From Prolixibacteraceae bacterium (GTDB taxonomy: Bacteria > Bacteroidota > Bacteroidia > Bacteroidales > Prolixibacteraceae), in the NCBI GenBank assembly GCA_025355875.1, contig JANXYV010000186.1, positions 1 to 64,000 of the forward strand: DNA of 64,000 bases, written 5' to 3'. Below the pieces are notes generated by a model. That model was not told the DNA's origin, searched no databases, and saw only the letters and a program-made list of their open reading frames with translations. Both the position numbers and the translations under genes were made by a program. Position 1 is the stretch's first letter; the number at the start of each line of letters is the position of its first letter. Below, in pieces: positions 45,545-54,806 of the stretch.

Positions 45545-46174
45545 CTATAAAAATTCGCTGAAAATCTCTTCTACTCTTCGTCCGGGTTCGAGCCAGAATC
45601 CTTTTAATCCGGAGGTGAAGGCGGCTTCCACGTTCGGTAGCGAATCGTCAATAAACAATGAATCTTTAGGATGAATTCCTGAAAGCCGGATAATTTCCTG
45701 ATATGATTCGGGAGTGGGTTTCCGGCATCCAATTTCGTTGGAATAGAAATCTTTTTTGAAGAGTGTTGAAACTTCGAATCCATGCTGTTTCCTGAAATTG
45801 GAGTGGAACTTTGCAACATGGATGGCATTGGTATTGCTGAAAAGATAGACTTTGAATTCTTTCCGTAAATTTTTTACCAGTTCTACCCGGATTGCTGGAA
45901 AGTCGAGCAACATGGCGGTCCATGCTTCATCAATCTGACTGTCTGTTGCCTTTGAAGAAAGCAATTCGCGCACTCCTTCCCGAAATTCCGACGGCGAAAC
46001 CTGACCCTGTTCCATCTTATAAAAAATGTCATGATCGTAGGACAGGCCGCGGTCTCCAACCAGTTTTTCCATTCCCAATTTTCCAAAAGCGTCGATGGTT
46101 CGTTGTGGATCGATGTTCAGTAAAACGCCGCCCAGATCAAAAATGATATTTTTTATTCCCTTCAGGATTTCCAT
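45545..46174 (-). CDS. HAD-superfamily hydrolase (IA subfamily)
   Basis: 209 residues. Motif I is FDLGGVLLNID with the nucleophile Asp; motif II is YLFSNTNAIH; motif III/IV is FIDDSLPNVEAA. The cap is the small alpha-helical type of FMN/sugar phosphatases of the YihX group. The ATG at 46174 is used rather than an upstream GTG. Substrate unknown. Divergent from mtnA. Confidence 0.88.
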   Translation of the reverse strand: MEILKGIKNIIFDLGGVLLNIDPQRTIDAFGKLGMEKLVGDRGLSYDHDIFYKMEQGQVSPSEFREGVRELLSSKATDSQIDEAWTAMLLDFPAIRVELVKNLRKEFKVYLFSNTNAIHVAKFHSNFRKQHGFEVSTLFKKDFYSNEIGCRKPTPESYQEIIRLSGIHPKDSLFIDDSLPNVEAAFTSGLKGFWLEPGRRVEEIFSEFL

Positions 46175-46264
46175 GGTTTCTGATTTTGAGTTCACAAAAA
46201 TCAGAAAAAAAGCGGAAAATCAAAGGAATTGAATGGTTCTGATCCGATCAATTCTTCTGATCCT

Positions 46265-46272
46265 TATCTTTG
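46265..46272 (+). promoter_or_regulatory. Promoter -7 element of the mtnA operon
   Basis: TATCTTTG, a perfect match, ending 23 bp before the chosen mtnA ATG. It supports this ATG over an upstream GTG. Confidence 0.5.
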
Positions 46273-46295
46273 AGCTTGAAATTAATTCATCAAGC

Positions 46296-47396
46296 ATGGG
46301 AAATCCGCAAACAATCTGGTACAATGCAGAAAAGAAGTTGGTCGAAACTATGGATCAAAGGTATCTTCCGTTTCAAAACCGGATAGTCGGAATTGCCACC
46401 CTGGATGAGGCCAGAACGGCTATCACTGATATGATTGTGCGCGGTGCGCCGCTTATCGGTGTCACAGCGGCTTATGGAATGTACCTGGCAGCGCGGGATT
46501 TCTACGGAACAAATTTTTCGGTGGAAATGAAGGAAGCCGCCGATCGGCTGAAATCTTCGCGGCCAACAGCCGTCAACCTTGCCTTCGCGGTTGATGAAGC
46601 TTTTTCTGTGATTTCGGAAGAACATTCGGTTGCCGAAAATGCCGGGCGTCTGTTTGAATATGCCGAAATGCTGAAGGATCGCGAAATTGACTTCAGTAAA
46701 AACATTGGCCATTTTGGCCTTGAATTGATCAAAGAGATCAGCATAAAAAAAAATGGCGAACCGGTTCAAATCCTTACCCACTGCAATGCCGGTCGGCTGG
46801 CAACCGTCGAACTCGGAACGGCAACTGCGCCAATGTATCTGGCTCATGAGGCGAAAATCCCAATTCACGTTTGGGTCGACGAAACTCGCCCCCGAAACCA
46901 GGGAGCACGGCTCACTGCATGGGAACTGGGAGAAGCCGGAATTCCGCACACCGTAATTCCCGATAATACCGGCGGACATCTGATGCAGCATGGAATGGTG
47001 GATTTGGTGATTGTGGGTAGCGACCGTACCACGCTGAATGGCGATGTGGCCAACAAAATAGGAACTTACCTGAAAGCCCTGGCAGCTGCTGATAACCGAA
47101 TTCCGTTTTATGTGGCGCTTCCGTCCACCAGCATTGATTGGGATTTGAATGACGGAGTTACAGAAATTCCGATCGAACAACGGGATGGACGCGAGGTTTC
47201 GGTGATGGAAGGCCTGCATGACAATCAAATTCATGAATTCCGGATGATTCCGGAGAAAACCCGGGTGGCCAATTACGGATTCGATGTTACACCTGCGCGG
47301 CTGGTTACCGGTTTGATTACCGAAAGGGGAATCTGCAAGTCAAGCAGGGAAGGTATTTTGAAATTATTTCCGGAAAAGAAAACGATCGATGACTGA
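46296..47396 (+). CDS. mtnA: S-methyl-5-thioribose-1-phosphate isomerase
   Basis: 366 residues of the eIF2B-like isomerase family. Signatures are RGAPLIGVTAAYGMYLA, LTHCNAGRLATVELGTA with catalytic Cys, VWVDETRPRNQGARLTAWEL (key DETRP.NQG) and VGSDRTTLNGDVANKIGT with the catalytic Asp. It converts methylthioribose-1-phosphate to methylthioribulose-1-phosphate. It overlaps the aldolase gene by 8 bp. The track-like start at 46233 precedes the promoter and is not used. Confidence 0.94.
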   Translation: MGNPQTIWYNAEKKLVETMDQRYLPFQNRIVGIATLDEARTAITDMIVRGAPLIGVTAAYGMYLAARDFYGTNFSVEMKEAADRLKSSRPTAVNLAFAVDEAFSVISEEHSVAENAGRLFEYAEMLKDREIDFSKNIGHFGLELIKEISIKKNGEPVQILTHCNAGRLATVELGTATAPMYLAHEAKIPIHVWVDETRPRNQGARLTAWELGEAGIPHTVIPDNTGGHLMQHGMVDLVIVGSDRTTLNGDVANKIGTYLKALAAADNRIPFYVALPSTSIDWDLNDGVTEIPIEQRDGREVSVMEGLHDNQIHEFRMIPEKTRVANYGFDVTPARLVTGLITERGICKSSREGILKLFPEKKTIDD

Positions 47397-47991
47397 AGGA
47401 TATATCAAATTTAACTGTACTTGGAAGCAGGAACCAATCCTGATTTCTGAAGAAATTTTGTTGTCGCTTGATCGATCCCGGTCTCATCTGTACGAATTGG
47501 GTCTGATTGGAATGTATCCCGACGGCATTGGGTTTGGAAACATTTCGATGCGGATGGAATCTGGTACGTTTCTGATCACAGGCAGCGCCACCGGTCAATT
47601 TACGCATCTGAAGCCCTCGCATTATGCCATCGTTTCAGGATATGATTTTGTGACGAATTCGATTTCCTGCACCGGACAAACCAAAGCTTCCGCCGAAAGT
47701 CTGACCCATGCAGCTGTTTACGAAGCGCTTTCTGAAGTTGGCGCAGTGGTCCATGTTCATTGCCTTTGGCTCTGGGATAAGCTGCTGAACAAATATCCAA
47801 TTACTTCCGGAGAAATTGAATACGGAACTCCTGAAATGGCTCTAGCAGTGAGGCAGTTGGCAACTGAATCTAAGGAATCAAAAATCCTGGTAATGGGCGG
47901 GCACCGGGAAGGAATTCTTGCCTTTGGCAAAAACCTGAATGAAGCGACCGATCATATTATGAACCTTTTTAACCGATTAAAACATGACTAA
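47389..47991 (+). CDS. Class II aldolase/adducin family protein of the MTA salvage operon
   Basis: 200 residues. The metal site is expected from AESLTHAAVYEAL (Glu), VVHVHCLWLWDKL (His-x-His) and MGGHREGILAFG (third His), with the early GFGNISMRM motif. In this operon it may act on methylthioribulose-1-phosphate either as dehydratase (MtnB) or as an aldolase that releases DHAP and 2-methylthioacetaldehyde. The absence of mtnC/mtnD/mtnE nearby slightly favours the aldolase (DHAP shunt). It overlaps both neighbours by 8 bp. Confidence 0.85.
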   Translation: MTEGYIKFNCTWKQEPILISEEILLSLDRSRSHLYELGLIGMYPDGIGFGNISMRMESGTFLITGSATGQFTHLKPSHYAIVSGYDFVTNSISCTGQTKASAESLTHAAVYEALSEVGAVVHVHCLWLWDKLLNKYPITSGEIEYGTPEMALAVRQLATESKESKILVMGGHREGILAFGKNLNEATDHIMNLFNRLKHD

Positions 47992-48730
47992 AATTGCCAT
48001 CATCGGTGGTTCGGGGCTCGAGAACCCGGCTATTTTGAAAAATGCTGCCGAATTGAAAATAGATACTCCTTTTGGACCAACTACTTCCGATTTCAAGTGC
48101 GGAGAAATCAACGGACGTGAAGTGGCAATTCTTTCGCGTCATGGCCGCCAGCATACCATTCCGCCATCGCAGGTTAATAACCGGGCAAACCTCTGGGCCA
48201 TCCGCGAAATTGGTTGCACCCATATTCTGGCCACCACGGCCTGCGGAAGTTTGCGACAGGAAATCGGTCGAGGCGATTTTGTGGTGCTTGATCAGTTTAT
48301 CGATTTCACCCGGCATAGGCCGGTCACTTTTTTTGAAGCTTTCGACCCGGGGGAAATGAAGCATACCCCGATGGCAGATCCGTTTGATGGTTTTTTGCGC
48401 TCAAAGCTCATCGAAACTGCCCGGGAAATAAATATAAAGTTTTTCGAAACCGGAACTGTGGTGACCATTGAAGGACCACGGTTTTCAACCCGGGCCGAAT
48501 CGAATATGTTCCGGTTATGGGGCGCCGATGTCATCAATATGTCTACCGCTCCGGAAGCCATTCTGGCCAATGAATTGGGAATTCCATACGCGGCCATAGC
48601 CATGAGCACCGATTACGATTGCTGGAAAACCGACGAAGCTCCGGTAACCTGGGGCGATGTCTTAAAAGTATTTAATGAAAATGTCCACCGTGTTCTTGAA
48701 TTGTTGATTTGTACAATTGGGAAGATATAG
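47984..48730 (+). CDS. mtnP: S-methyl-5'-thioadenosine phosphorylase
   Basis: 248 residues, a trimeric-type nucleoside phosphorylase. Phosphate loop IIGGSGLEN, SRHGRQHTIPPSQVNNRAN, EGPRFSTRAES and the MTAP-type MSTDYDCWK motif with base-binding Asp. It cleaves MTA with phosphate to adenine and methylthioribose-1-phosphate, the substrate of MtnA. It is somewhat shorter than typical (about 270-290) at the C-terminus. Last gene of the operon. Confidence 0.93.
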   Translation: MTKIAIIGGSGLENPAILKNAAELKIDTPFGPTTSDFKCGEINGREVAILSRHGRQHTIPPSQVNNRANLWAIREIGCTHILATTACGSLRQEIGRGDFVVLDQFIDFTRHRPVTFFEAFDPGEMKHTPMADPFDGFLRSKLIETAREINIKFFETGTVVTIEGPRFSTRAESNMFRLWGADVINMSTAPEAILANELGIPYAAIAMSTDYDCWKTDEAPVTWGDVLKVFNENVHRVLELLICTIGKI

Positions 48731-48911
48731 GCTGAAGAATGGAAATCAGTTTTAACTTTTTTTAGAATTGCACTTGAAAATTTTGGATTGTTCTGGCATA
48801 GCTTTTGTAAAAATCAGACGATATGCTGTCTCAAAGCCAAGAACAATTCGGTGGACCGGTGAGAAATGGATGAAAGAGTTTTAGGGTTGAACCGGTCGCA
48901 TCGATCAATGA

Positions 48912-48946
48912 AAAGGCCATTTCGGAATTTCCGGAGTGGCTTTTTT
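48912..48946 (+). terminator. Terminator downstream of mtnP
   Basis: A long stem with a bulged G (AAGGCCATTTCGGA against TCCGGAGTGGCTT) and a T-run, about 180 bp after the mtnP stop codon. Confidence 0.75.
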
Positions 48947-48962
48947 ATCGGATAGTGCCAAT

Positions 48963-48984
48963 AAAAAAGCTCCTTTCGGAGCTC
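48963..48984 (-). terminator. Terminator of the HU/SPOR gene
   Basis: On the minus strand AGCTCC-GAAA-GGAGCT with a T-run, 7 bp beyond the stop codon of the HU/SPOR gene. Confidence 0.8.
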
Positions 48985-48990
48985 CATATT

Positions 48991-49905
48991 TTATTGGTTA
49001 ATGTGAATCCAAACACCCGACTGAGGATGTTCAGCTCTCATTACATTCAGTTCCTTCTGAGCTTCTTCCAGGGTAGGGAAGCCTTTCATGGCAATCCGGT
49101 GTAAACCATTGAAAATCCCGAGATCCCTTCCTGAGTATCCTTGCTGATTCAATTGCTGAATAAATTTGCTGGCATTTTCATCGCTTTTAAAACTTCCGCC
49201 GATAATGAAATACCGTAGTTCTTCCACCGCAGGTGTTGCAGTGCTTGCGGTAAATTCAGCTACACGTTGAACTTCGACGGTTGGTGCCGGTACCGGAGCC
49301 GATTGAGTCAATGCTTCCCACATTCCAAGATCAGATTTGGCCAGATATTCTTTATTGTTTTTCACCGGAATGAGAGCCAGTGCCAACAAGATGGGAACAG
49401 CTACAATCAGTTTTTTGAACTGGCGTTTTTCGAAGATAACGGGAACAGGTTCACGGTTTTCAATCTTGAAAGCTGGTTTTGGCATTTGCCGCTGGTAAAG
49501 CTTTTCGTAGGTGAAATTCTTCAGTCCGTAAGATTCGACCAATAGATTTTGTTTAACCTGTGGTTCGAACTGCAGGTTTTCTCTCGAATCGTAATGCAAA
49601 TAGCCTACTCCTTCGAAATACACATTCCGGTTTCGTTCCAGGTTCAAGAGGATTTCATCCACAAAATTGTCGAGCTTTTGCTTGGCTTCGAAATAGTTAA
49701 TTCCTTCGTTATCCGAGATGTAGTTGATCAGCAAACCATCGTTGGAAACCAATTTGTTGTTGAAAGCGATTTCTTTTGCAGGCGGAAAAAACTGATTGTT
49801 TTCGATCGTCGCCGGTTTGTAATTGGCTACAAATCCTCCAAATTCAGGAATGATCACACAATCGCTCAGCAATAGCAACTCCTTTATGTATTGATTTATC
49901 TCCAC
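48991..49905 (-). CDS. HU-CCDC81/SPOR domain protein
   Basis: About 304 residues. The N-terminal 150 residues form the two HU-like CCDC81 domains found in Bacteroidota (EINQYIKELLLLSDCVIIPEFGGFV by its key CVIIPEFGGFV, then FEGVGYLH). A membrane helix follows at about 185-203, and the C-terminal 75 residues are a SPOR domain that binds denuded peptidoglycan (RYFIIGGSFKSDENA, GLHRIAMKGFPTLEEAQKEL). It likely acts at the division septum. I choose the GTG at 49905, which starts at the conserved region; a TTG lies 42 bp upstream. Confidence 0.86.
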   Translation of the reverse strand: MEINQYIKELLLLSDCVIIPEFGGFVANYKPATIENNQFFPPAKEIAFNNKLVSNDGLLINYISDNEGINYFEAKQKLDNFVDEILLNLERNRNVYFEGVGYLHYDSRENLQFEPQVKQNLLVESYGLKNFTYEKLYQRQMPKPAFKIENREPVPVIFEKRQFKKLIVAVPILLALALIPVKNNKEYLAKSDLGMWEALTQSAPVPAPTVEVQRVAEFTASTATPAVEELRYFIIGGSFKSDENASKFIQQLNQQGYSGRDLGIFNGLHRIAMKGFPTLEEAQKELNVMRAEHPQSGVWIHINQ

Positions 49906-50014
49906 GCTTTTTGTATTTGAACAATCAAAAATAGGAAAAAATCCCAAAGCTTCAAGGCAAAGTTTTCAACAGGTGCCCATGATTTATGGTAAATGAAACT
50001 TTATGTACAGATAG

Positions 50015-50045
50015 TCTGAAGAAAACCAGATAATTCCTAAATTTG
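50015..50045 (+). promoter_or_regulatory. Promoter of galE
   Basis: TCTG (50015-50018, one mismatch), a 19-bp spacer and TAAATTTG (50038-50045), ending 20 bp before the ATG. Confidence 0.6.
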
Positions 50046-50065
50046 TGCCTCATTCAAATTTCGAT

Positions 50066-51097
50066 ATGGAAACGAAGCAAATTTTAGTGACCGGCGGCAC
50101 CGGATACATTGGTTCTCACACGGTAGTTGAACTCCAAAATGCGGGTTATGAAGTGATTATTGTGGATAACTTATCGAACTCGAGCGTGGAAGTACTTGGT
50201 GGAATTGAGAGAATTACCGGTATTCGTCCTGCATTCGAACAGTTTGATTTGATTGAAAAAGATAAAATGGATGCGTTTTTCTCCAGCTATCGGAATATTG
50301 AAGCTATCATTCATTTTGCGGCTTCGAAAGCGGTGGGCGAATCAGTTGAAAAGCCATTGTTGTACTACCGGAACAACCTGGTTTCGATGATCAATCTGCT
50401 GGAATGTCAGATCAAATACGGCATTTCAAATATTGTCTTTTCCTCCTCCTGTACGGTCTATGGACAACCTGATGTTTTACCGGTTACCGAAAACACTCCG
50501 CGGAAGGATGCTGAATCGCCCTATGGAAATACAAAGCGCGTAAACGAGGATATTTTAAAAGACACCATTGCAGCAAACCCGCAGATCAAAGGGATTGCAC
50601 TCCGGTATTTTAATCCGGTTGGGGCGCATCCTTCTGCAGAAATTGGCGAGCTTCCATTGGGAATACCAGCCAATCTGGTTCCATTTGTAACCCAGACAGC
50701 TGCCGGATTGCGAACCGAACTGATGGTATTCGGGAACGATTACAACACCGTTGACGGCTCAGCCGTACGCGATTACATTAATGTAGTCGACCTTGCCAAA
50801 GCGCATGTAATTGCAGTCAACCGCTTGGTGGAGAATAAGAACAAATCAGGATACGAAATCTTCAACCTGGGAACCGGAACCGGAATTTCTGTCCTTGAGA
50901 TTATTCAAGCTTTTGAGAATTCAACCGGAGTAAAACTGAATTATAAAATTGTTGACCGGCGTGCCGGTGACATCGAGAAAATATGGGCAGATACAACTTA
51001 TGCCAATGAGGAATTAGGTTGGAAAGCTGAAAAAGGATTGGAAGAAACGCTGCTTTCAGCCTGGAACTGGGAAAAGAAAATCAGGGGCATAAGATAA
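50066..51097 (+). CDS. galE: UDP-glucose 4-epimerase
   Basis: 343 residues of the extended short-chain dehydrogenase family. NAD motif TGGTGYIGSH, catalytic SSSCTVYG (Ser) and YGNTKRVNED (Tyr-x3-Lys), followed by IALRYFNPVGAHPSAEIGE typical of GalE. It interconverts UDP-glucose and UDP-galactose. The ATG at 50066 is chosen; the upstream GTG overlaps the -7 element. Single gene. Confidence 0.95.
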   Translation: METKQILVTGGTGYIGSHTVVELQNAGYEVIIVDNLSNSSVEVLGGIERITGIRPAFEQFDLIEKDKMDAFFSSYRNIEAIIHFAASKAVGESVEKPLLYYRNNLVSMINLLECQIKYGISNIVFSSSCTVYGQPDVLPVTENTPRKDAESPYGNTKRVNEDILKDTIAANPQIKGIALRYFNPVGAHPSAEIGELPLGIPANLVPFVTQTAAGLRTELMVFGNDYNTVDGSAVRDYINVVDLAKAHVIAVNRLVENKNKSGYEIFNLGTGTGISVLEIIQAFENSTGVKLNYKIVDRRAGDIEKIWADTTYANEELGWKAEKGLEETLLSAWNWEKKIRGIR

Positions 51098-51117
51098 ATT
51101 GAATTTCCTGGAAAGAA

Positions 51118-51155
51118 TAAAATGGTCGACCTGATGAGGGCCGACCATTTTATTT
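51118..51155. terminator. Bidirectional terminator between galE and dpp7
   Basis: TAAAATGGTCG (51118-51128) pairs with CGACCATTTTA (51142-51152), with A- and T-rich flanks, between convergent genes. Confidence 0.85.
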
Positions 51156-51175
51156 AATGAAACCAGTGAGTTCGG

Positions 51176-53314
51176 TTATTTGGCGAATTTCATTTCGTTG
51201 AGCAGATAGCCGGCGCCACCGAATTTATCCATGATGAATAGGGTGTAACGGATATCGACATTGATACAGCGTTGCAGCATGGGCTCGAAAATAATGTCTC
51301 CGCTCATCGATTCCCAGTTTCCGTCAAATGCGGTCCCGATCAGTTCACCTTTTCGGTTCATCACCGGGCTGCCTGAATTACCGCCGGTGATGTCGTTATT
51401 GGTAAGAAAAGCAACCGGCATCCGGCCGTCCTTCAGGGCATATTGTCCGAAATCTTTTTTGGCGTACAATTCTTTCAGCTTATCGGGAACAACAAATTCC
51501 CAGTTATTCGGGTCTTCCTTTTGCATCACACCATCGAGTGTAGTTTGGTAATCATAAATCACTCCATCTTTGGGGGAATAATTCAGCACTTTTCCGTAGG
51601 TGAGCCGCATGGTTGAATTGGCATCGGGATACATCGCCTGACCTTTTTTCATTTCAAGCATTCCGGCAATGTATTGTTTTTGTCCTTTTGCATACAAGGT
51701 GTTGTACTGCTCAATATCGCGGTTGAGTTTAGAAATGGCATCCGAAATATTTTTACCAGCCACAAAGGCCGGGTCCTTTTCCATGAGATGCTGATCACCT
51801 GCCTGAGCTGCCTTCAGTTTTTCTTCTGAAACAAACACGGATTGGCTGAAAATGTCATCCACATAGGTGTCAATATTTCCCTGGTATTGGCTGTCGATGG
51901 TTTTATAAAATTCAGGAAGGTCGCTTGCCGGTACTTTTTCCTTGAAAAGTTTGATCATAGCTTTGGCAACTTTGATGTCGGTAGTCAGGTTGTAATCTTT
52001 GTAGAAATCTGCCGGGCTGACAGAAGGCGGACCTGGTCGGGCATCTTTTTGGCTCTCTTCAGATTTGGGACCATAACGCACTGCAGCAGAGGTCAGCTCG
52101 ATCGAACTGAGAGCTTCCCGAAAATATTGAAGAGTATACTGAAGTTTGGCGCGTCCTTCAATGCCCACTTTGACATCAGCCAGGGCATGACCATATTTTT
52201 CAACCCGCGAAGCGTCAGCAGCAACCCAATCAGTAAATGTTTTTTCCTCCGAAACCATCCGTTCCATCACCTTCAATTTTTTAAAGGACTCATTCATGGC
52301 CATTGATTTTTTCCAGGCATTTGATGAACCGGCATATTTGTTCGAATATTGCAGCCTGATTTTGGGATCGGCGACCATGTCTTTCATCAAAATGTCCTGA
52401 CGGATTCCCCGGACAAGAATTCGGATGGTATTGTTGATTTCGCTGGTTTCCTTTACCTCGAACGAAGTCATAAAACGGTTGGTCCTTCCGGGGTATCCCA
52501 GGATGAACGCAGGGTCATTCTGTTGCACTCCTTTCAGCGAAATGGTCAGGAATTTCTTCGGTTGGTAAGGAATATTGTCTTTTGAATATTCTGCCGGGTT
52601 GTTGTCCTTGTCGGCATAAATCCGGAACATGCTGAAATCGCCGGTATGCCGCGGCCACATCCAGTTGTCGGTATCGGCGCCAAATTTGCCGATCGAGGAG
52701 GGCGGTGCGCCTACAAAACGGATATCGGTGAATGTTTTGGTAATGACCAGATAATATTGGTTTTCACCGTAAAATGATGCAATTCTTCCCTTGAGGAACT
52801 TATTGTTCCCAATCGCCTTGGCCGTAAGTTGGTCCGAAAGGGTTTTCAACGCATCGGCCTTTGCTTTTTGATCAGTGATCCCAGCTAAAGCGTCCGTTGC
52901 CTCCCTGGTCACATCTTCGAAACGGTCGAGAAAAGTGACGGTAAGCCCTTTGGCCGGAAGTTCTTCTTCGCGGCTTTTTGCCCAAAAACCATCCATCAGG
53001 TAATTGTGTTCCACCGAACTTAACTTCTGAATGGTTCCGTAACCACAGTGGTGGTTGGTTAGTACAAGCGCATCTTTCGAGATGATCTCGGCAGTACATC
53101 CTCCGCCAAATTGCAAAATGGCATCTTTTAGACTCGAGTTGTTGATATCATAAATTTCTTTGGCAGAAAGTTTGAACCCCATGTCCGACATGGTTTTGAT
53201 GTTCAGTTTCTGAATCAGTGGAAGCATCCACATTCCTTCATCGGCGCGAAGGGAACCAATCGACCATACTATGGTGGAAAGGAAAATTAGGATCAGTTTT
53301 TTAAAGTTCAGCAT
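51176..53314 (-). CDS. S46 family dipeptidyl-peptidase, DPP7-like
   Basis: 712 residues with signal peptide (MLNFKKLILIFLSTIVWSIG). The chymotrypsin-like double barrel carries the catalytic His in LTNHHCGYG, Asp in the DNWMWPRHTGDF region and Ser in GGNSGSPVMN. The residue 18 positions after the catalytic Ser, which is Arg in DPP11 (acidic specificity), is Gly here (FDGNW), so DPP7-type hydrophobic specificity is expected. It removes dipeptides in the periplasm for amino-acid uptake. Confidence 0.93.
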   Translation of the reverse strand: MLNFKKLILIFLSTIVWSIGSLRADEGMWMLPLIQKLNIKTMSDMGFKLSAKEIYDINNSSLKDAILQFGGGCTAEIISKDALVLTNHHCGYGTIQKLSSVEHNYLMDGFWAKSREEELPAKGLTVTFLDRFEDVTREATDALAGITDQKAKADALKTLSDQLTAKAIGNNKFLKGRIASFYGENQYYLVITKTFTDIRFVGAPPSSIGKFGADTDNWMWPRHTGDFSMFRIYADKDNNPAEYSKDNIPYQPKKFLTISLKGVQQNDPAFILGYPGRTNRFMTSFEVKETSEINNTIRILVRGIRQDILMKDMVADPKIRLQYSNKYAGSSNAWKKSMAMNESFKKLKVMERMVSEEKTFTDWVAADASRVEKYGHALADVKVGIEGRAKLQYTLQYFREALSSIELTSAAVRYGPKSEESQKDARPGPPSVSPADFYKDYNLTTDIKVAKAMIKLFKEKVPASDLPEFYKTIDSQYQGNIDTYVDDIFSQSVFVSEEKLKAAQAGDQHLMEKDPAFVAGKNISDAISKLNRDIEQYNTLYAKGQKQYIAGMLEMKKGQAMYPDANSTMRLTYGKVLNYSPKDGVIYDYQTTLDGVMQKEDPNNWEFVVPDKLKELYAKKDFGQYALKDGRMPVAFLTNNDITGGNSGSPVMNRKGELIGTAFDGNWESMSGDIIFEPMLQRCINVDIRYTLFIMDKFGGAGYLLNEMKFAK

Positions 53315-53435
53315 TTTTAAAGTCTGGGTTTTGTAATAATTAATTAATCCTGCAAGAATAGCAAAAAAGTGCCGAGATAAAAAGATTATCTATCCATCTT
53401 CCTGCCGCGAAGGCAAGTTTTCCAAACAAATGTTT

Positions 53436-53443
53436 TACTTTTG
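53436..53443 (+). promoter_or_regulatory. Promoter -7 element of rfbB
   Basis: TACTTTTG, perfect TAnnTTTG match, 23 bp before the start codon. No clear -33 box. Confidence 0.5.
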
Positions 53444-53466
53444 GAATTTCCAAAACAAAACGAAAT

Positions 53467-54519
53467 ATGAAGACTATCCTGATTACCGGCGGCGCTGGGT
53501 TTATTGGTTCACACCTGGTGCGGCTATTTGTAAACAAATATCCTGAATATCATATTGTCAATCTCGACAAACTGACTTATGCCGGAAACCTTGCCAATCT
53601 GACCGATATCGAAAACAGGCCAAACTACGAATTCGTGAAAGGCGATATTGTTGATGCCGATTTTATCCTGAAGTTGTTTGTCGAAAGGCAATTCGACGGG
53701 GTAATCCACCTTGCTGCCGAATCACATGTCGACCGTTCGATCAGCAATCCAACCGAGTTTGTATTTACCAACGTGATCGGTACAGTCAATCTGCTGAATG
53801 CTGCCCGGCACATATGGAAAGACAATACCGAAGGCAAACGGTTTTACCATATTTCGACTGACGAAGTTTATGGCAGCCTGGGCGATGAAGGGATGTTTAC
53901 CGAAGAAACCGGTTACGATCCACACAGTCCTTATTCGGCTTCAAAAGCCAGTTCCGACCACTTTGTACGGGCTTACCACGACACTTTTGGTATCCCGGCT
54001 GTTGTCTCCAACTGCTCGAATAATTACGGTTCGTTCCAGTTTCCTGAAAAACTGATTCCGCTGTTCATCAACAACATCAAGCACAACAAGGCTTTACCGG
54101 TTTATGGTGAAGGCCTCAACGTTCGTGACTGGTTGTGGGTTGAAGATCATGCCCGTGCCATTGATGTAATTTACCATCGGGGTAAAAATGGCGACACCTA
54201 TAACATTGGCGGCCATAACGAATGGACAAACATCGCCTTGATCAAAGTCATGTGCGGCATCATGGACCGCAAACTGGGCCGCGTAGCGGGAACTTCAGAA
54301 AAGCTCATAACCTATGTGAAAGACCGTGCCGGACACGATTTGCGCTATGCCATCGATTCTACCAAACTGCAAAAAGAATTGAACTGGGTGCCGAGTCTTC
54401 AGTTTGAAGAAGGATTGGAGAAAACCATCGACTGGTACCTCGCCAACACCGAATGGATGGAAAATGTGACCAGCGGCGATTACCAAAGCTATTACGAAAA
54501 ACAATACCTTAACAGGTAA
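53467..54519 (+). CDS. rfbB: dTDP-glucose 4,6-dehydratase
   Basis: 350 residues. NAD motif TGGAGFIGSH, LAAESHVDRSI, the catalytic STDEVYGSLG and YSASKASSDHFVRAY (Tyr-x3-Lys), and SNNYGSFQFPEKLIPLFI in part (key NNYG.FQFPEK). It converts dTDP-glucose to the 4-keto-6-deoxy sugar used for rhamnose and related sugars. No rfbA/C/D gene is adjacent. A second copy of its 3' end lies 560 bp downstream, beyond the DUF4258/DUF2283 pair. Confidence 0.95.
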   Translation: MKTILITGGAGFIGSHLVRLFVNKYPEYHIVNLDKLTYAGNLANLTDIENRPNYEFVKGDIVDADFILKLFVERQFDGVIHLAAESHVDRSISNPTEFVFTNVIGTVNLLNAARHIWKDNTEGKRFYHISTDEVYGSLGDEGMFTEETGYDPHSPYSASKASSDHFVRAYHDTFGIPAVVSNCSNNYGSFQFPEKLIPLFINNIKHNKALPVYGEGLNVRDWLWVEDHARAIDVIYHRGKNGDTYNIGGHNEWTNIALIKVMCGIMDRKLGRVAGTSEKLITYVKDRAGHDLRYAIDSTKLQKELNWVPSLQFEEGLEKTIDWYLANTEWMENVTSGDYQSYYEKQYLNR

Positions 54520-54548
54520 TTATATGATATCAATGATTCAAGAAGAAT

Positions 54549-54806
54549 ATGAACTTTGAATTCTCAAAACATGCATTAGATCAGCTTATTCAGAGGGATA
54601 TTTCTAAGGAGCATATTCTGTTGGTTCTTGAGCAGCCAGATTTCATTGAGATTCAGGATGCTGGCATTAAAGTTTACTCAAAAGTGTTTTTAGAGAAGTC
54701 AAAAGCTTATCTTTACCGTGTATTTATGAATGAGCTAAAGAACCCGACTTTAATAGTTACGGTTTACAAAACATCTAAAACCGACAAGTATGTTAATAAA
54801 ATATGA
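54549..54806 (+). CDS. DUF4258 domain protein (possible toxin-like)
   Basis: 85 residues starting MNFEFSKHALDQLIQRDIS, the standard start of DUF4258 proteins, with YLYRVFMNELKNPTLIVTVYKTSKTDKY at the end (key VTVYKTSK). The family is often paired with small partners such as DUF2283 and has a RelE/MqsR-like look, but activity is unproven. It overlaps the next gene by 17 bp. Confidence 0.78.
   Translation: MNFEFSKHALDQLIQRDISKEHILLVLEQPDFIEIQDAGIKVYSKVFLEKSKAYLYRVFMNELKNPTLIVTVYKTSKTDKYVNKI

Noticed and set aside
46290-47234. 314-codon open frame antisense to mtnA
   Set aside because: The opposite strand encodes a complete, well-conserved MtnA. The antisense frame has no family resemblance and is a shadow of codon bias.
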